Source: Armatimonadota bacterium (GTDB lineage: Bacteria > Armatimonadota > Fimbriimonadia > Fimbriimonadales > Fimbriimonadaceae). Taken from it: a DNA stretch of 64,000 nt. The stretch is from the NCBI GenBank assembly GCA_037138755.1, contig JBAXHT010000001.1, forward strand, positions 343,805-407,804. Reading direction: 5' to 3'. Under the pieces are notes generated by a model, which was not told the DNA's origin, did no database searches, and saw nothing but the letters and a program-made list of their open reading frames with translations. Both the position numbers and the translations under genes were made by a program. Below, piece by piece: positions 1 to 8,620 of this stretch (positions are counted from its first letter, which is position 1; each line of letters begins with the position of its first letter).

Positions 1-105
1 TGTTTAACCTCGGAATTCTGACTAACAACCTCAAGGTGAGGAAGGGATCACCTTCTGAACGATAGTTAGGGCAGTCTGAAAACGTTCCACACCGTGGAGT
101 CTCAG

Positions 106-225
106 ATGATGAGCTACATCGAAAGCACGCTCCGCTACGACTTCCTGACCGATAACCTAGGCTCCATCACTGCCATCATCGACGTAAGCCAGATTAGAGC
201 GTGGGACACCTGCCACTCGGCTTGA
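106..225 (+). pseudogene. RHS-repeat core domain remnant
   Basis: A short in-frame stretch of 39 codons reads LRYDFLTDNLGSITAIID, which matches the conserved RHS/YD-repeat core signature of the form Y-x-x-D-x-L-G-S-V-T-A-x-x-D. A stop codon lies in frame at 67-69 and another ends the frame at 223, so only the tip of an RHS core is present and the rest of a normally very large toxin or wall-associated protein is missing. It is most likely a decayed fragment left by recombination. The motif match is by eye, and a chance match cannot be excluded in so short a piece. Confidence 0.4.
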
Positions 226-466
226 CTTCTCGCCATTTTCTTTCCGGCTGTTAACTGCAGAATCGGCTCTTTTGTTGTCTTGTTGGTGTGCCAGACCTTT
301 TCCCCCTACGACTTTCCTTACTACAGTTGCAAGCTTGCAGATTCGGAAAGGCGCTTAAAGTGATCTTCCGAAGAAAACATCACCGCCGGTTGGACGTAAA
401 AACTTCTTCGACGGAATAAAACTGAGACCCTATTGCTGAAAGTTTATAAAAATTTACAAAAAGTGC

Positions 467-496
467 TTGACAATTTTCTGATCGCGGGTTTAGAAT
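467..496 (+). promoter_or_regulatory. Sigma70-type promoter abutting a start codon
   Basis: A perfect -35 TTGACA (467-472), an 18-bp spacer and a -10 TAGAAT (491-496) end only 5 nt before the ATG at 502. Transcription would start at or beside the start codon, and no Shine-Dalgarno sequence precedes it, so the mRNA is probably leaderless. It drives the secreted-protein/amidase pair. Confidence 0.7.
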
Positions 497-501
497 TCCG
501 C

Positions 502-1449
502 ATGAGAAGAAGTTTAGTCACGTGTCTCGCTCTTTCGGCGGGGGTGCTACCGTCGCTCGTCATCGCTCAGCAAGACGAGAGTACATCCCCTCTTGCGCTG
601 AGACTGAGGACCTCAGTTCTCGGAGAAGTTGTCTCAACTGTTCCCAGTTGCACCTCTTTATCATCGGGAGAAGTTGGCTTACATACCGCTCTTCTGGATT
701 TGTTCCGACTCGGCAGAGATAACTTTTCTAGAAGCGTAGTCGTTCGTTTTGACAAAAGCATTCCACCGGCCGCGTTCAAAAATCAAAGGGCTTCTCGTGA
801 TAAGCCGACGTACGGAGGACCCAAAGCAAACTTGTTCAACATGCTCCCTGATCGAACAGTTGACCTATTCGTTGTGTATAGAGGAACCGAGGAAGTGAAA
901 ATTGATACTGACTCAAAGTTCCAAAAGGTTGGAGATGTGTTAGACGTCTCAACGGTGGAAATTAAGGGCGAGACCAACCTAGAAGGCGTTAAGGTAGCTC
1001 ACTATCAGTGCGCCCAAGGATTGTATTACGGGGTGACGACAATCACAGTCGGCGGAAAATCTCAGTCATTCACCGTCAACGAGGCCGAGGCAATCGACGA
1101 GTTCTCCGGCTTGAAGTTGATCGCAATCTACCAAGCGGATTCCCCCGGTCGGCTGGGTTTGCGAAGTCCTATTGCAGGCATTAGTCGCTCGAGGAATCCC
1201 GCGGCTGCGTTTCTAACCTTTGACGCCATCGCGATAATCGATCCAGCGGCAAACAACCCTTCTCTGGGCGCAGGAATCACTTATAACTTCTCTTTTGGTG
1301 CAAGGCAGGATGAGAATTTGGAAGGTAGGTACGGATTCCCTCTTTTCTTCTCAGTTACTGTGGGGATCAACGGTCTTGGCTCTAGCGGTCAAGTCGGAAG
1401 TGGACGTCCCTTCATCGCCCCGGGAATCACGTTAAGATTCCGAACCTAA
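502..1449 (+). CDS. Secreted protein of unknown function
   Basis: A 315-aa protein whose family I do not recognise. It begins with Arg-Arg and a hydrophobic signal peptide (residues 1-22, cleavage near AQ), so it should be exported. The C-terminus (residues ~260-315) is rich in Gly, Phe and aromatic-ended alternating stretches and ends in Phe-Arg-Thr, which could be a small outer-membrane beta-structure, but this is weak. The ATG at 502 is chosen over one at 433 because it starts the signal peptide and sits just after a consensus promoter. Its stop is 6 nt before the amidase start, so the two are probably co-transcribed. It lies in the putative island. Confidence 0.75.
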   Translation: MRRSLVTCLALSAGVLPSLVIAQQDESTSPLALRLRTSVLGEVVSTVPSCTSLSSGEVGLHTALLDLFRLGRDNFSRSVVVRFDKSIPPAAFKNQRASRDKPTYGGPKANLFNMLPDRTVDLFVVYRGTEEVKIDTDSKFQKVGDVLDVSTVEIKGETNLEGVKVAHYQCAQGLYYGVTTITVGGKSQSFTVNEAEAIDEFSGLKLIAIYQADSPGRLGLRSPIAGISRSRNPAAAFLTFDAIAIIDPAANNPSLGAGITYNFSFGARQDENLEGRYGFPLFFSVTVGINGLGSSGQVGSGRPFIAPGITLRFRT

Positions 1450-1455
1450 AAACTC

Positions 1456-2028
1456 ATGGCAAAAAAACTATGCATTGACCCTGGACATGGTCTTGGAAAC
1501 AAGGCCCCGACCGTATTCGACCCTGGAGCAATTTCTGAAGGCGTTTCTGAAGCAGACGTCGTCCTCGCCTATGCGCTAGCGATAAAGTTTGTTGCGCTTC
1601 AGCGAGGAATTCACGTCTTTCTGACTCGCGATGAGCAAAGTGATGTAACTCCTGTTGGATCGAGAGCCGGTGCTGCGCGGCAGGCAGGTTGCGACCTTTT
1701 CATCAGCTTGCATCTGAACTCTGCCTCTCCCTCGGCAAGCGGTACAGAAACCTACTACCGAGACGCGGCCGACAAAAAGCTTGCCGAAGTAGTTCAAACT
1801 GCCGTGCTCACGGCACTGCAGTTTAAAGACCGTAGAGTGAAAAATGAGAAGCAGTCGCAACATCCGAGATTGGCGGTACTGGATTTTTCCGGACCCGCGT
1901 GCTTAGTGGAACTAGGTTTTGTGTCGAACGCAAACAACAGGCAGAAACTCCTTCTTCGTTCGTCCAGACTTGCAGTAGCTCACGCGATTCTTGATGCTGT
2001 GATCGCCGCTTACGGGCCGCTGTCGTGA
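1456..2028 (+). CDS. N-acetylmuramoyl-L-alanine amidase (Amidase_3)
   Basis: A 190-aa zinc amidase of the AmiC/CwlV type that cleaves the bond between MurNAc and the stem peptide. It is a bare catalytic domain: DPGHG at residues 8-12 gives the first zinc His, a Glu in ISEG (~residue 28) the second ligand, SLHLNS (~84-89) the third, and VELGF (~155) the catalytic Glu. There is no signal peptide and no cell-wall-binding domain, unlike housekeeping AmiA/B/C but like many phage endolysins. It follows a secreted protein by 6 nt. A stretch just downstream encodes a membrane-like segment in another frame. Family assignment is firm; a lysis role is inference. Confidence 0.9.
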   Translation: MAKKLCIDPGHGLGNKAPTVFDPGAISEGVSEADVVLAYALAIKFVALQRGIHVFLTRDEQSDVTPVGSRAGAARQAGCDLFISLHLNSASPSASGTETYYRDAADKKLAEVVQTAVLTALQFKDRRVKNEKQSQHPRLAVLDFSGPACLVELGFVSNANNRQKLLLRSSRLAVAHAILDAVIAAYGPLS

Positions 2029-2173
2029 TGCAAGCAAGTGGTCCCTCGCCGCGATTACGGATGTGCTGCTGGTTGCCACGAATATAGCTGTGTTGACTGC
2101 TATAGCACTCGGCATTTGTCGGTCACAGCACTTTCAATCGGATACTGTGTGGAGAAATGCTCTGATGCCATGA
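2003..2173 (+). other. Start-less reading frame with a membrane-like segment
   Basis: Between the amidase and the phosphoesterase, one frame reads WSLAAITDVLLVATN followed by a further hydrophobic run (IAVLTAIALGI) and a charged tail, typical of a single transmembrane helix. It has no ATG, GTG or TTG before the helix; an ATG at 2028 overlapping the amidase stop lies one frame off. It could be a small membrane protein (holin-like) reached by frameshift, a degraded gene, or chance. The rest of the 2029-2235 gap shows nothing else. Confidence 0.25.
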
Positions 2174-2235
2174 GAATCGACGACTTGGTTCAAGTTTCAT
2201 GCTCAGTAGCCCTATCGAATATATGTAACTGACTT

Positions 2236-3564
2236 ATGATCGTCTTCCTAAGCGATATTCATTTCAGCGATGGCACTGCGGGTCCACCGAACGTGCCTCC
2301 GGGGGCGTTTAGGGGTGCCTACAAGGACTTGAAGGAAATGGCACGCGATGCAAAAGCCCAGCGACTTGAAATTGTGTTTCTCGGCGATATTTTCGACCTC
2401 ATTCGGACTGCAGCTTGGCAAGACGTCGTTGAGCCGATGAGGCCCTGGGGACAACCTGATGGAGTCTGGACCTCCGATCAGGACAATGCGGCATTGAAAC
2501 TCCTCGAGTCGATTTCTGATTTGAACAACGAAGCTCTTGAAGTCCTGGCAAGCTCACCCATCGAGAACACGATCCGAACTTTCATCCCCGGCAATCACGA
2601 TCGGATCGTCAATCTTTCGCCCAAGTTAAGAACCCAAGTATGTAAGGCCCTAGACTTAGCTCACAATCCTGCCAGAAAATTCAAGCACCACTTTGCAAAC
2701 TCACAGGCTCGCACATTTGCACGACATGGGCACGAGTTCGACGCGTTTAATTTTGAGGGGAGCAAGAGTTTCGCAAAGCGAAAGTGGACCGAAATTCCTC
2801 AGCGAGACTACGACATGACTCCAATTGGTGACCTATTAGCAGCCGAGATTTCTGCCAAACTGCCAGGCGCAGTTATGAAGAAGTTGCCCGTGGGAGAAAA
2901 GAGCTACCCCGAGTTAGCCGCCAGATTACGAGATCTCTTTGACGTTCGACCAGCCACTGCGATACTCGCATTTCTTGGCTACCAGATCCAAAATTTTAAT
3001 GACCCGGAGATCACAAAGGCAATAAACAGAGGATTCCAAGAAGTCGTTTCTGAGTTTCGGGAACTCACTTATGTTCAACGGTGGATAGAGAAAAAGGATC
3101 GCTTGTACAACCCATTCGATAAAGCCGACATATTGCAATTTATTCTGTTTTTGGGTAAACACGTTGACTTAAGCCAACTCGAAGCAGCGGCGAAAGGATA
3201 CGAGTTTTTTTCGCGCTCGCGCTCGAGTGACAATTTAGCCCAAGATGCGGCCGAAGAGTTTCGACGGCTAGACCAATCATACGAGTTCAATGATCCGCCT
3301 GTGGAGTTCGTACTGTACGGACACACACATTCACCAGAACAGAGACTTATTGCCATTCAGGGCCACGAACCAAATGTCCGCCCCCGGTTCTACCTCAATA
3401 CGGGCATGTGGCGCCCAATGCACAACCAAGGACTCCTTGACGGATTCGCGTCATGGGACACGCTGTGCTACACGGTTATCTACGAACCTGGCGAGGAATG
3501 GAAAGGTAATTTCAAATGCGATAGGCCGATGTTCGAAGTTTGGACCGGCGGGCTGGAACGATGA
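2236..3564 (+). CDS. Calcineurin-like metallophosphoesterase
   Basis: A 442-aa protein with the complete metallophosphoesterase motif set: SDIHFS (residues 6-11), GDIFD (50-54), GNHDR (~119), HGHEFD (~164) and GHTH (~361). These are the di-metal ligands of the calcineurin/Mre11 superfamily. Its specific substrate (nucleic acid, nucleotide, lipid-linked phosphate) cannot be read from sequence. The ~190-residue insert between the HGHEFD and GHTH motifs is larger than in small family members. Its stop overlaps (ATGA) the start of a ~102-aa gene, which itself ends 3 nt before the STAND NTPase, so the three look like one transcription unit and may form one defence system. That functional link is inference. 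Confidence 0.85.
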   Translation: MIVFLSDIHFSDGTAGPPNVPPGAFRGAYKDLKEMARDAKAQRLEIVFLGDIFDLIRTAAWQDVVEPMRPWGQPDGVWTSDQDNAALKLLESISDLNNEALEVLASSPIENTIRTFIPGNHDRIVNLSPKLRTQVCKALDLAHNPARKFKHHFANSQARTFARHGHEFDAFNFEGSKSFAKRKWTEIPQRDYDMTPIGDLLAAEISAKLPGAVMKKLPVGEKSYPELAARLRDLFDVRPATAILAFLGYQIQNFNDPEITKAINRGFQEVVSEFRELTYVQRWIEKKDRLYNPFDKADILQFILFLGKHVDLSQLEAAAKGYEFFSRSRSSDNLAQDAAEEFRRLDQSYEFNDPPVEFVLYGHTHSPEQRLIAIQGHEPNVRPRFYLNTGMWRPMHNQGLLDGFASWDTLCYTVIYEPGEEWKGNFKCDRPMFEVWTGGLER

Positions 3565-3869
3565 CTCGCTGGAAGTCCGCTAGCGCACATCTTCAGCTGC
3601 GAAATCTAGAGAATCAGAGTCAGCATGACACCATCCACAACGTCGCCTGCTGGCCCGACCTGGTCAACCACATAGAATTCCGGTCCTGCCGTTCCAATGA
3701 CAGTTCAATAGTCTTCATGCAGCGTTCCGAATGGCACTGGGGACAAATCCTAGGTTCCACGATCCAACCCAGGCCCCCGGTAGTGGCGGTCAGTTTGGCA
3801 ATACAATCTAAGTCCAAAAAAGTGGGCCGAGGAAATCTTCGGATCGCTTTGCAGCGTTCGTTTAGTTAG
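3561..3869 (+). CDS. Small uncharacterised protein between phosphoesterase and STAND NTPase
   Basis: A 102-aa frame starting with an ATG that overlaps the phosphoesterase stop as ATGA and ending 3 nt before the ATG of the large STAND gene. Codons are C- or G-ended in much of its length, as in real genes here, and the tight fit on both sides argues that it is translated. The product is Ser/Arg/Gln-rich, with an aromatic patch (SEWHWGQI) around residue 60. No family is recognised and there is no membrane segment or signal peptide. The alternative is a non-coding 308-bp spacer. Confidence 0.45.
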   Translation: MTRWKSASAHLQLRNLENQSQHDTIHNVACWPDLVNHIEFRSCRSNDSSIVFMQRSEWHWGQILGSTIQPRPPVVAVSLAIQSKSKKVGRGNLRIALQRSFS

Positions 3870-3872
3870 GCC

Positions 3873-6800
3873 ATGAGGGGAGAGACTTCACCACCGGGGG
3901 GACCCTCAACGATACGAGGTATCGAATACCAGATTCTCGGAAGCCTTTTTGAACTCACGGAAATGCACATTGGGACTCTTCATAAAGCTCCCGATGGAGA
4001 AGTGCTTCACGCTTCTGTGACTCTCGAACCCAGTCAGCTCGGCGGAGATTGCATCTCAAGGCGAAACGAGCACCGAAAGCACATTCAATTCAAGTCTCGA
4101 AGCTTAAGGTCGCCATGGCCCTTTAAGCTCATTCTTGAGGAGGTACTACCAAACTTGCTAAAGAGCGTAGACGTTGATCTTACAGACGACTTCGTATTCA
4201 CCACAAATGGGAGGATCGGAATGTGGGCTGAAGTCGCGGATTGGATGGCCGAATTCAAGGGGCGGCAAATACCTCAAACCATGGAAGGTTTTGGAGAAGC
4301 CTGGAATCCTTCTCGCCTGATCGAACTGCCATGCCAGATCTTGCACAAGCATAAGGGCGACGTAGTAACTGAGCAAGAGTTCTTCGGGATATTAACGAAG
4401 CAACTGATAGGAATTGAACCCGAACCCAGGTTTGAATCCTATCAAAAGCTATGGCGGCTACTCTCAGGATTGGAGTTCTGCTGGAGACAAGATGACGCTT
4501 ACTGGAAAGAGGTGGTCAGCAATAGCTTGTCCAGCCTAGTTCCCGATTCTGACAAAAGGAAGAACCTGATCAATCTGATGCTGAGGAGAGTGCAGGAACT
4601 CTCCCAGCAGGGAGACCAGATTATTACGAGTGAAGACTTCTTTGCTCAATATGAGTTAAATCTGAGCGCCTGGTTCGATTGGAAGAACATCATTACTGCA
4701 TCTCAAAGTGCGCTTGGAAGAAAACTGCGAACGAGACGCTACCTTGAAACAGCTGATGCGCGAAGACTGGCCAACCCTCATGTGGATAACGAAACAGCAG
4801 GCAACCCGAGCCCTTTCGTGATACTAAAGGGACCCAGTGGTCAAGGTAAATCATGGGAGCTAAGTTCCCGTGCCATTGCCTGGTCGAAGAAAGTGCCTGT
4901 ACTTATTGAGAAGGCCTCAGGCTCCGCTGTAAATATGAAGACAGCACTTGAGAAGAGATTTGCATCTGAGGTCTGTGGAAGGACAGAGTCACTCCCGTTT
5001 GAAGCGTATCCTGAGCTTATTGGAAGGGCACATGCAGACCACAGAGATCACTGGCTTACAATCGCCATCGATCAGGTCGAATCAGCCGATTGGATTGATG
5101 ACATCTACCACCTGTTCGACCCGATTGATGGAATCCGCATTATCGTGGCTTCCCAGGATGATCCGGCGAATCAGTTTCTCACGGGCGCGCCAGATAATGT
5201 AGCAGCCTATGAAGTTGAGAGTTTTTCTGACAAGGAACTAGCATGTCTTCTAACTGACGGTGATCTGGGCAGGATTTACGGAATGGAGCCGAAGCTTCAA
5301 GAAACCCTGCGGCTACCGCTACTCGCTAGTCTCTACAAGCAAGTCGATTCGAACGAGTTTCGTCCGGAAAGCGAGTACCAACTATATGACACCTACTTCA
5401 AACAGTTTTATAAAAAGCTCAGATCAGTCGATTCAGCGGTTGTAAGAACTGCTCTGTTTAGGGCAAGCCTGGCAGTCGCTCGCAAAGAACATTATCCTTG
5501 GACTGTTTCAGACCTCACCTCGTTTGGCCTCACGCCAACGTTGATCCAAATCTTGGTCGATTCCGGTTTCCTCGTACCAACAGATCAGGGAAAGTTTGAA
5601 ATTTGGCATGATCGAATTCTTGAATGGCTGTTGGCTGAAGCCAAGGTTGATCAGCTGTCTAGGTCCGAAATCCAGACGGAGGACTTCATAGACGCGTGGA
5701 TATTCGAATTCAATCACGCTCCACAGCATCTGAATTTTTCTGGTTATTGGCTCATGGATACTCTCTGGATCCTGACATCATCACCTGCGGCCGGTCGAAA
5801 TCTTCTAAGTGACCTCTTTGCGGAATTGGAAACCAAGATTCATAACTTCCAAGCCTTTGTTGAGAACATGCTGGGGACACTCGGGAACAAGATCTCTGCG
5901 ACTGTCCTGAACAGGATCCAAGCAACTGAGGGGAATCGTCACACTCTCTGGCGACGTAGCTACGTTGATTTCTTGGCACAATTTCCCATTCCAGAGGTTG
6001 AGCCTTTCATGCTTCATAACGCAGATAGTGTCAACTCAGAAGCAAGGGTAGCCTCTTATGCCTACTTTAAGAAGGCTTCGGATACAGCGGCAATCGAAGT
6101 TCTCTGGGCAAGATATTTGAAAGTCTTGGCCGACAGCGGTATTGGATATGACAATCGCCCCGACGAAAAGCCGGACAACTACGGTGAAAGCCGAGATATT
6201 TTTGACACATTGTATCGTTGCTTACCAACGTCAACCGACTCGATTCTGACAAAACTGGCTTCGCCACAAGACCATCCGAGGGGTGTTCCGTTGCTGCTGG
6301 CCGTTTTGCGCAACATTCCAAGTGGCAAGGAACTTTGGTCGTGCTACAAAGAGCGTTTGATCGAGTTTCTGCCCGTGGACGAACGTTGGCAGCGCGCTCG
6401 AACGGCTGGAGCATTTAAGGACTCCGAAGAATTATTGTGGCTTTGCTCTGTTCTCAAAGAAGAAGATTTTGCACTCCCTGGCGAAGCATTAAAAGCATTA
6501 GTGAAGATTGATGAGCATATGGCTATCAAATCACTGCAGCATTGCGATCCTTCGAAGGTGTATATGTCCAGGAGGGAGATCATTGAGCCTCTCTGCTATC
6601 TAAGGCATCGCGAGACAATTAATGAAATTGAGCGCCTGATGACCTCAAACCCAGATCGTCTGGTTCTTTATGCTCAGTGGTTCGTTGATACACCCAACTT
6701 ACTGAGTGTTCGAGCTTTGGAGCTTATCCTCGACGGTTTAGAGGCAAAGTTAGGTGGTGGGGATCCGAATCATGTTTATCGATGGATGCAGGTGCTTGAA

Positions 6801-8510
6801 GGAATCTCCGAGCCTGAACTACTTTCAGCAATGGCGGGTCGAAGGGGCACACTGTTTGATTCTGAACTAACAAGGATGCTTTGTTCTCGAACAAGCGTGC
6901 CTTCCCGATTCTTTGACTCTGCGCGGGCTGCAAGCTCAAATGTACTCCAGAAGGTCTCACCCCAGGGGGTTGCTAAATTAGCAAATCAGTGGCTGAGGTC
7001 AAAGGACCGATTTGTGAGAATGGCGGCCTTTGATCTGATTCCTTTTGGCTATGACTCCAAAACTCTTGAGGTCATACGTGTAAACATTTTTGATTCAAAG
7101 AATGGCACTGATGAATCGCATTCGATAGGTGGAGTTCAACACGCTTTAGCGATTGTGCAAGAGTGGGCTCTGCTCATTGAATCCTTGTTGCACAGACCTT
7201 CTGATTCAACCCAAGAAATTGCAAATTTTCGTTTGGATAAGGACCCGGTAGCGGATTCTGAACTGTCCGAGGTCCTCCAGATTTGGGAGTACGACAGCAA
7301 GAGCCGTGGAGCAATCATGGCTCTTGGTTTTGCACAACGGGCTGAGTATGCGGACGACATTGCAACGATTCTCAGGAGCCAACCCGCAGAAGATCCTCTC
7401 TTCGCGAGCTGTCTATGGAGCCTGAATATGATGCCAGTAATGTCGCCATATGCCTCCGAGATCTTGGCTGAGATTGCGGTAAACAGTGGTCATTGGCTGG
7501 CAATCCGAGCACTTGAAGTGGCCGGAGACTTGGAATCAAAACGCCGACTGGTTTCGCTGATTGAGCGCGCTTACAAAAACCCGGTGAACCTCCCCATTGG
7601 GTTGGACCGAGTTCACACAATAACTAGTCTGACCGAGCACCTGCTGTTGATTCCCGAGATCGCACCTGCAGTCCAGCGACTTTGTATCGAACTTGTAGAA
7701 TCGGGCATCGAGCGAAACGTTTTCGCGAGGGAGTTGGTCAATTCTATGGGATGGTTTGCGTTGGGAACTCCACAGTTCCAGTTCCTATTTCACAATCCGG
7801 ATGTAATCGAATATTGTCGCAGAATCGCTTTCCAGGCAGATTCGAGGGTTCGATTCGTCGGCAACAAACGGAACGCAGTCCGAGGACTATCGATAACCAA
7901 TCCGGGTCTGGCGTTCAGCGCGACGTTGCACATATTGCAAACCGAATCAGCGCATGATAGAGAACTTGCGCCATTCGATCTGCTGCGATACGACGAAGCA
8001 CGAGGAATCGAAGCTCTTTTGGCACAGTTTCTATGCGTTAGTGATGAAGTCTTCCGCACCTATATAGGCGTTGCCCTCGCTCCTCATGTAGACCGATTGG
8101 TTCTTATCCAAGATCTCAACCATGCTGATGAAGCTGTAGTCAAGCGGGCGATATTCCTACTAAGTCTTCAAGGCGAATGCGAAGAGAATCTTGCGCTTCT
8201 AACTCCACTTATACGCCACACCAGCAGAGATGTAGCGCACGATGCTCTTGTTGGTGTTTCAAAGATTAATAGAAGTATGACTGCAAAGCGCCTCGTGGAC
8301 AAGTTGGCTTTGGAACAGGATCGATTTAGGCGATACATGATGATTGATTGCCTCGCCTCAACAGTTTTTCCTGAACTCGAATATTGTGGAATGCCCGATT
8401 TGCTTGACAAGGTTATCCAGCATGAAGACTATGCAATCCAAAATGCAATGCGAGAAAAAGTCAAGAAACGACAGAAAGACCTTCAGCGCGACCTGGAAAG
8501 AAAGAGCTGA
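3873..8510 (+). CDS. STAND NTPase with N-terminal PD-(D/E)XK (Cap4/DUF4297-like) nuclease and HEAT-like C-terminus
   Basis: A 1545-aa multidomain protein. Residues ~14-130 look like a Cap4/DUF4297-type nuclease: RGIEYQ (Glu18), then E52, D59 and Q72-F-K74 as the active-site set, followed by a DDFVFTTNG strand. Residues ~300-620 form an NTPase: Walker A GPSGQGKS (320-327), a Walker B-like LTIAIDQ (~394-400), a sensor strand RIIVASQ, and a winged-helix end FEIWHDRILEWLLAEA as in NACHT proteins. The last ~900 residues are helical HEAT-like repeats. This layout matches Avs-type and related STAND defence proteins, in which repeats sense a phage protein and the N-terminal nuclease degrades DNA. It is last in a probable operon after a phosphoesterase. 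Domains are read by eye; the defence role is inferred. Confidence 0.8.
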   Translation: MRGETSPPGGPSTIRGIEYQILGSLFELTEMHIGTLHKAPDGEVLHASVTLEPSQLGGDCISRRNEHRKHIQFKSRSLRSPWPFKLILEEVLPNLLKSVDVDLTDDFVFTTNGRIGMWAEVADWMAEFKGRQIPQTMEGFGEAWNPSRLIELPCQILHKHKGDVVTEQEFFGILTKQLIGIEPEPRFESYQKLWRLLSGLEFCWRQDDAYWKEVVSNSLSSLVPDSDKRKNLINLMLRRVQELSQQGDQIITSEDFFAQYELNLSAWFDWKNIITASQSALGRKLRTRRYLETADARRLANPHVDNETAGNPSPFVILKGPSGQGKSWELSSRAIAWSKKVPVLIEKASGSAVNMKTALEKRFASEVCGRTESLPFEAYPELIGRAHADHRDHWLTIAIDQVESADWIDDIYHLFDPIDGIRIIVASQDDPANQFLTGAPDNVAAYEVESFSDKELACLLTDGDLGRIYGMEPKLQETLRLPLLASLYKQVDSNEFRPESEYQLYDTYFKQFYKKLRSVDSAVVRTALFRASLAVARKEHYPWTVSDLTSFGLTPTLIQILVDSGFLVPTDQGKFEIWHDRILEWLLAEAKVDQLSRSEIQTEDFIDAWIFEFNHAPQHLNFSGYWLMDTLWILTSSPAAGRNLLSDLFAELETKIHNFQAFVENMLGTLGNKISATVLNRIQATEGNRHTLWRRSYVDFLAQFPIPEVEPFMLHNADSVNSEARVASYAYFKKASDTAAIEVLWARYLKVLADSGIGYDNRPDEKPDNYGESRDIFDTLYRCLPTSTDSILTKLASPQDHPRGVPLLLAVLRNIPSGKELWSCYKERLIEFLPVDERWQRARTAGAFKDSEELLWLCSVLKEEDFALPGEALKALVKIDEHMAIKSLQHCDPSKVYMSRREIIEPLCYLRHRETINEIERLMTSNPDRLVLYAQWFVDTPNLLSVRALELILDGLEAKLGGGDPNHVYRWMQVLEGISEPELLSAMAGRRGTLFDSELTRMLCSRTSVPSRFFDSARAASSNVLQKVSPQGVAKLANQWLRSKDRFVRMAAFDLIPFGYDSKTLEVIRVNIFDSKNGTDESHSIGGVQHALAIVQEWALLIESLLHRPSDSTQEIANFRLDKDPVADSELSEVLQIWEYDSKSRGAIMALGFAQRAEYADDIATILRSQPAEDPLFASCLWSLNMMPVMSPYASEILAEIAVNSGHWLAIRALEVAGDLESKRRLVSLIERAYKNPVNLPIGLDRVHTITSLTEHLLLIPEIAPAVQRLCIELVESGIERNVFARELVNSMGWFALGTPQFQFLFHNPDVIEYCRRIAFQADSRVRFVGNKRNAVRGLSITNPGLAFSATLHILQTESAHDRELAPFDLLRYDEARGIEALLAQFLCVSDEVFRTYIGVALAPHVDRLVLIQDLNHADEAVVKRAIFLLSLQGECEENLALLTPLIRHTSRDVAHDALVGVSKINRSMTAKRLVDKLALEQDRFRRYMMIDCLASTVFPELEYCGMPDLLDKVIQHEDYAIQNAMREKVKKRQKDLQRDLERKS

Positions 8511-8620
8511 TCCTGAACAGCGCCACTTATCTTTGCTCGCGACCGCGTAGGGGCACTTAAAGGTATGTCCATTTGAGGAGATAAGGTGATTTTTAAGTTC
8601 ATGACACGAAGATTCTCGTA

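Noticed and set aside
344-376. TTCGGAA/TTCCGAA pair as terminator or operator
   Set aside because: Short arms, long loop and no T-run; no supporting context.
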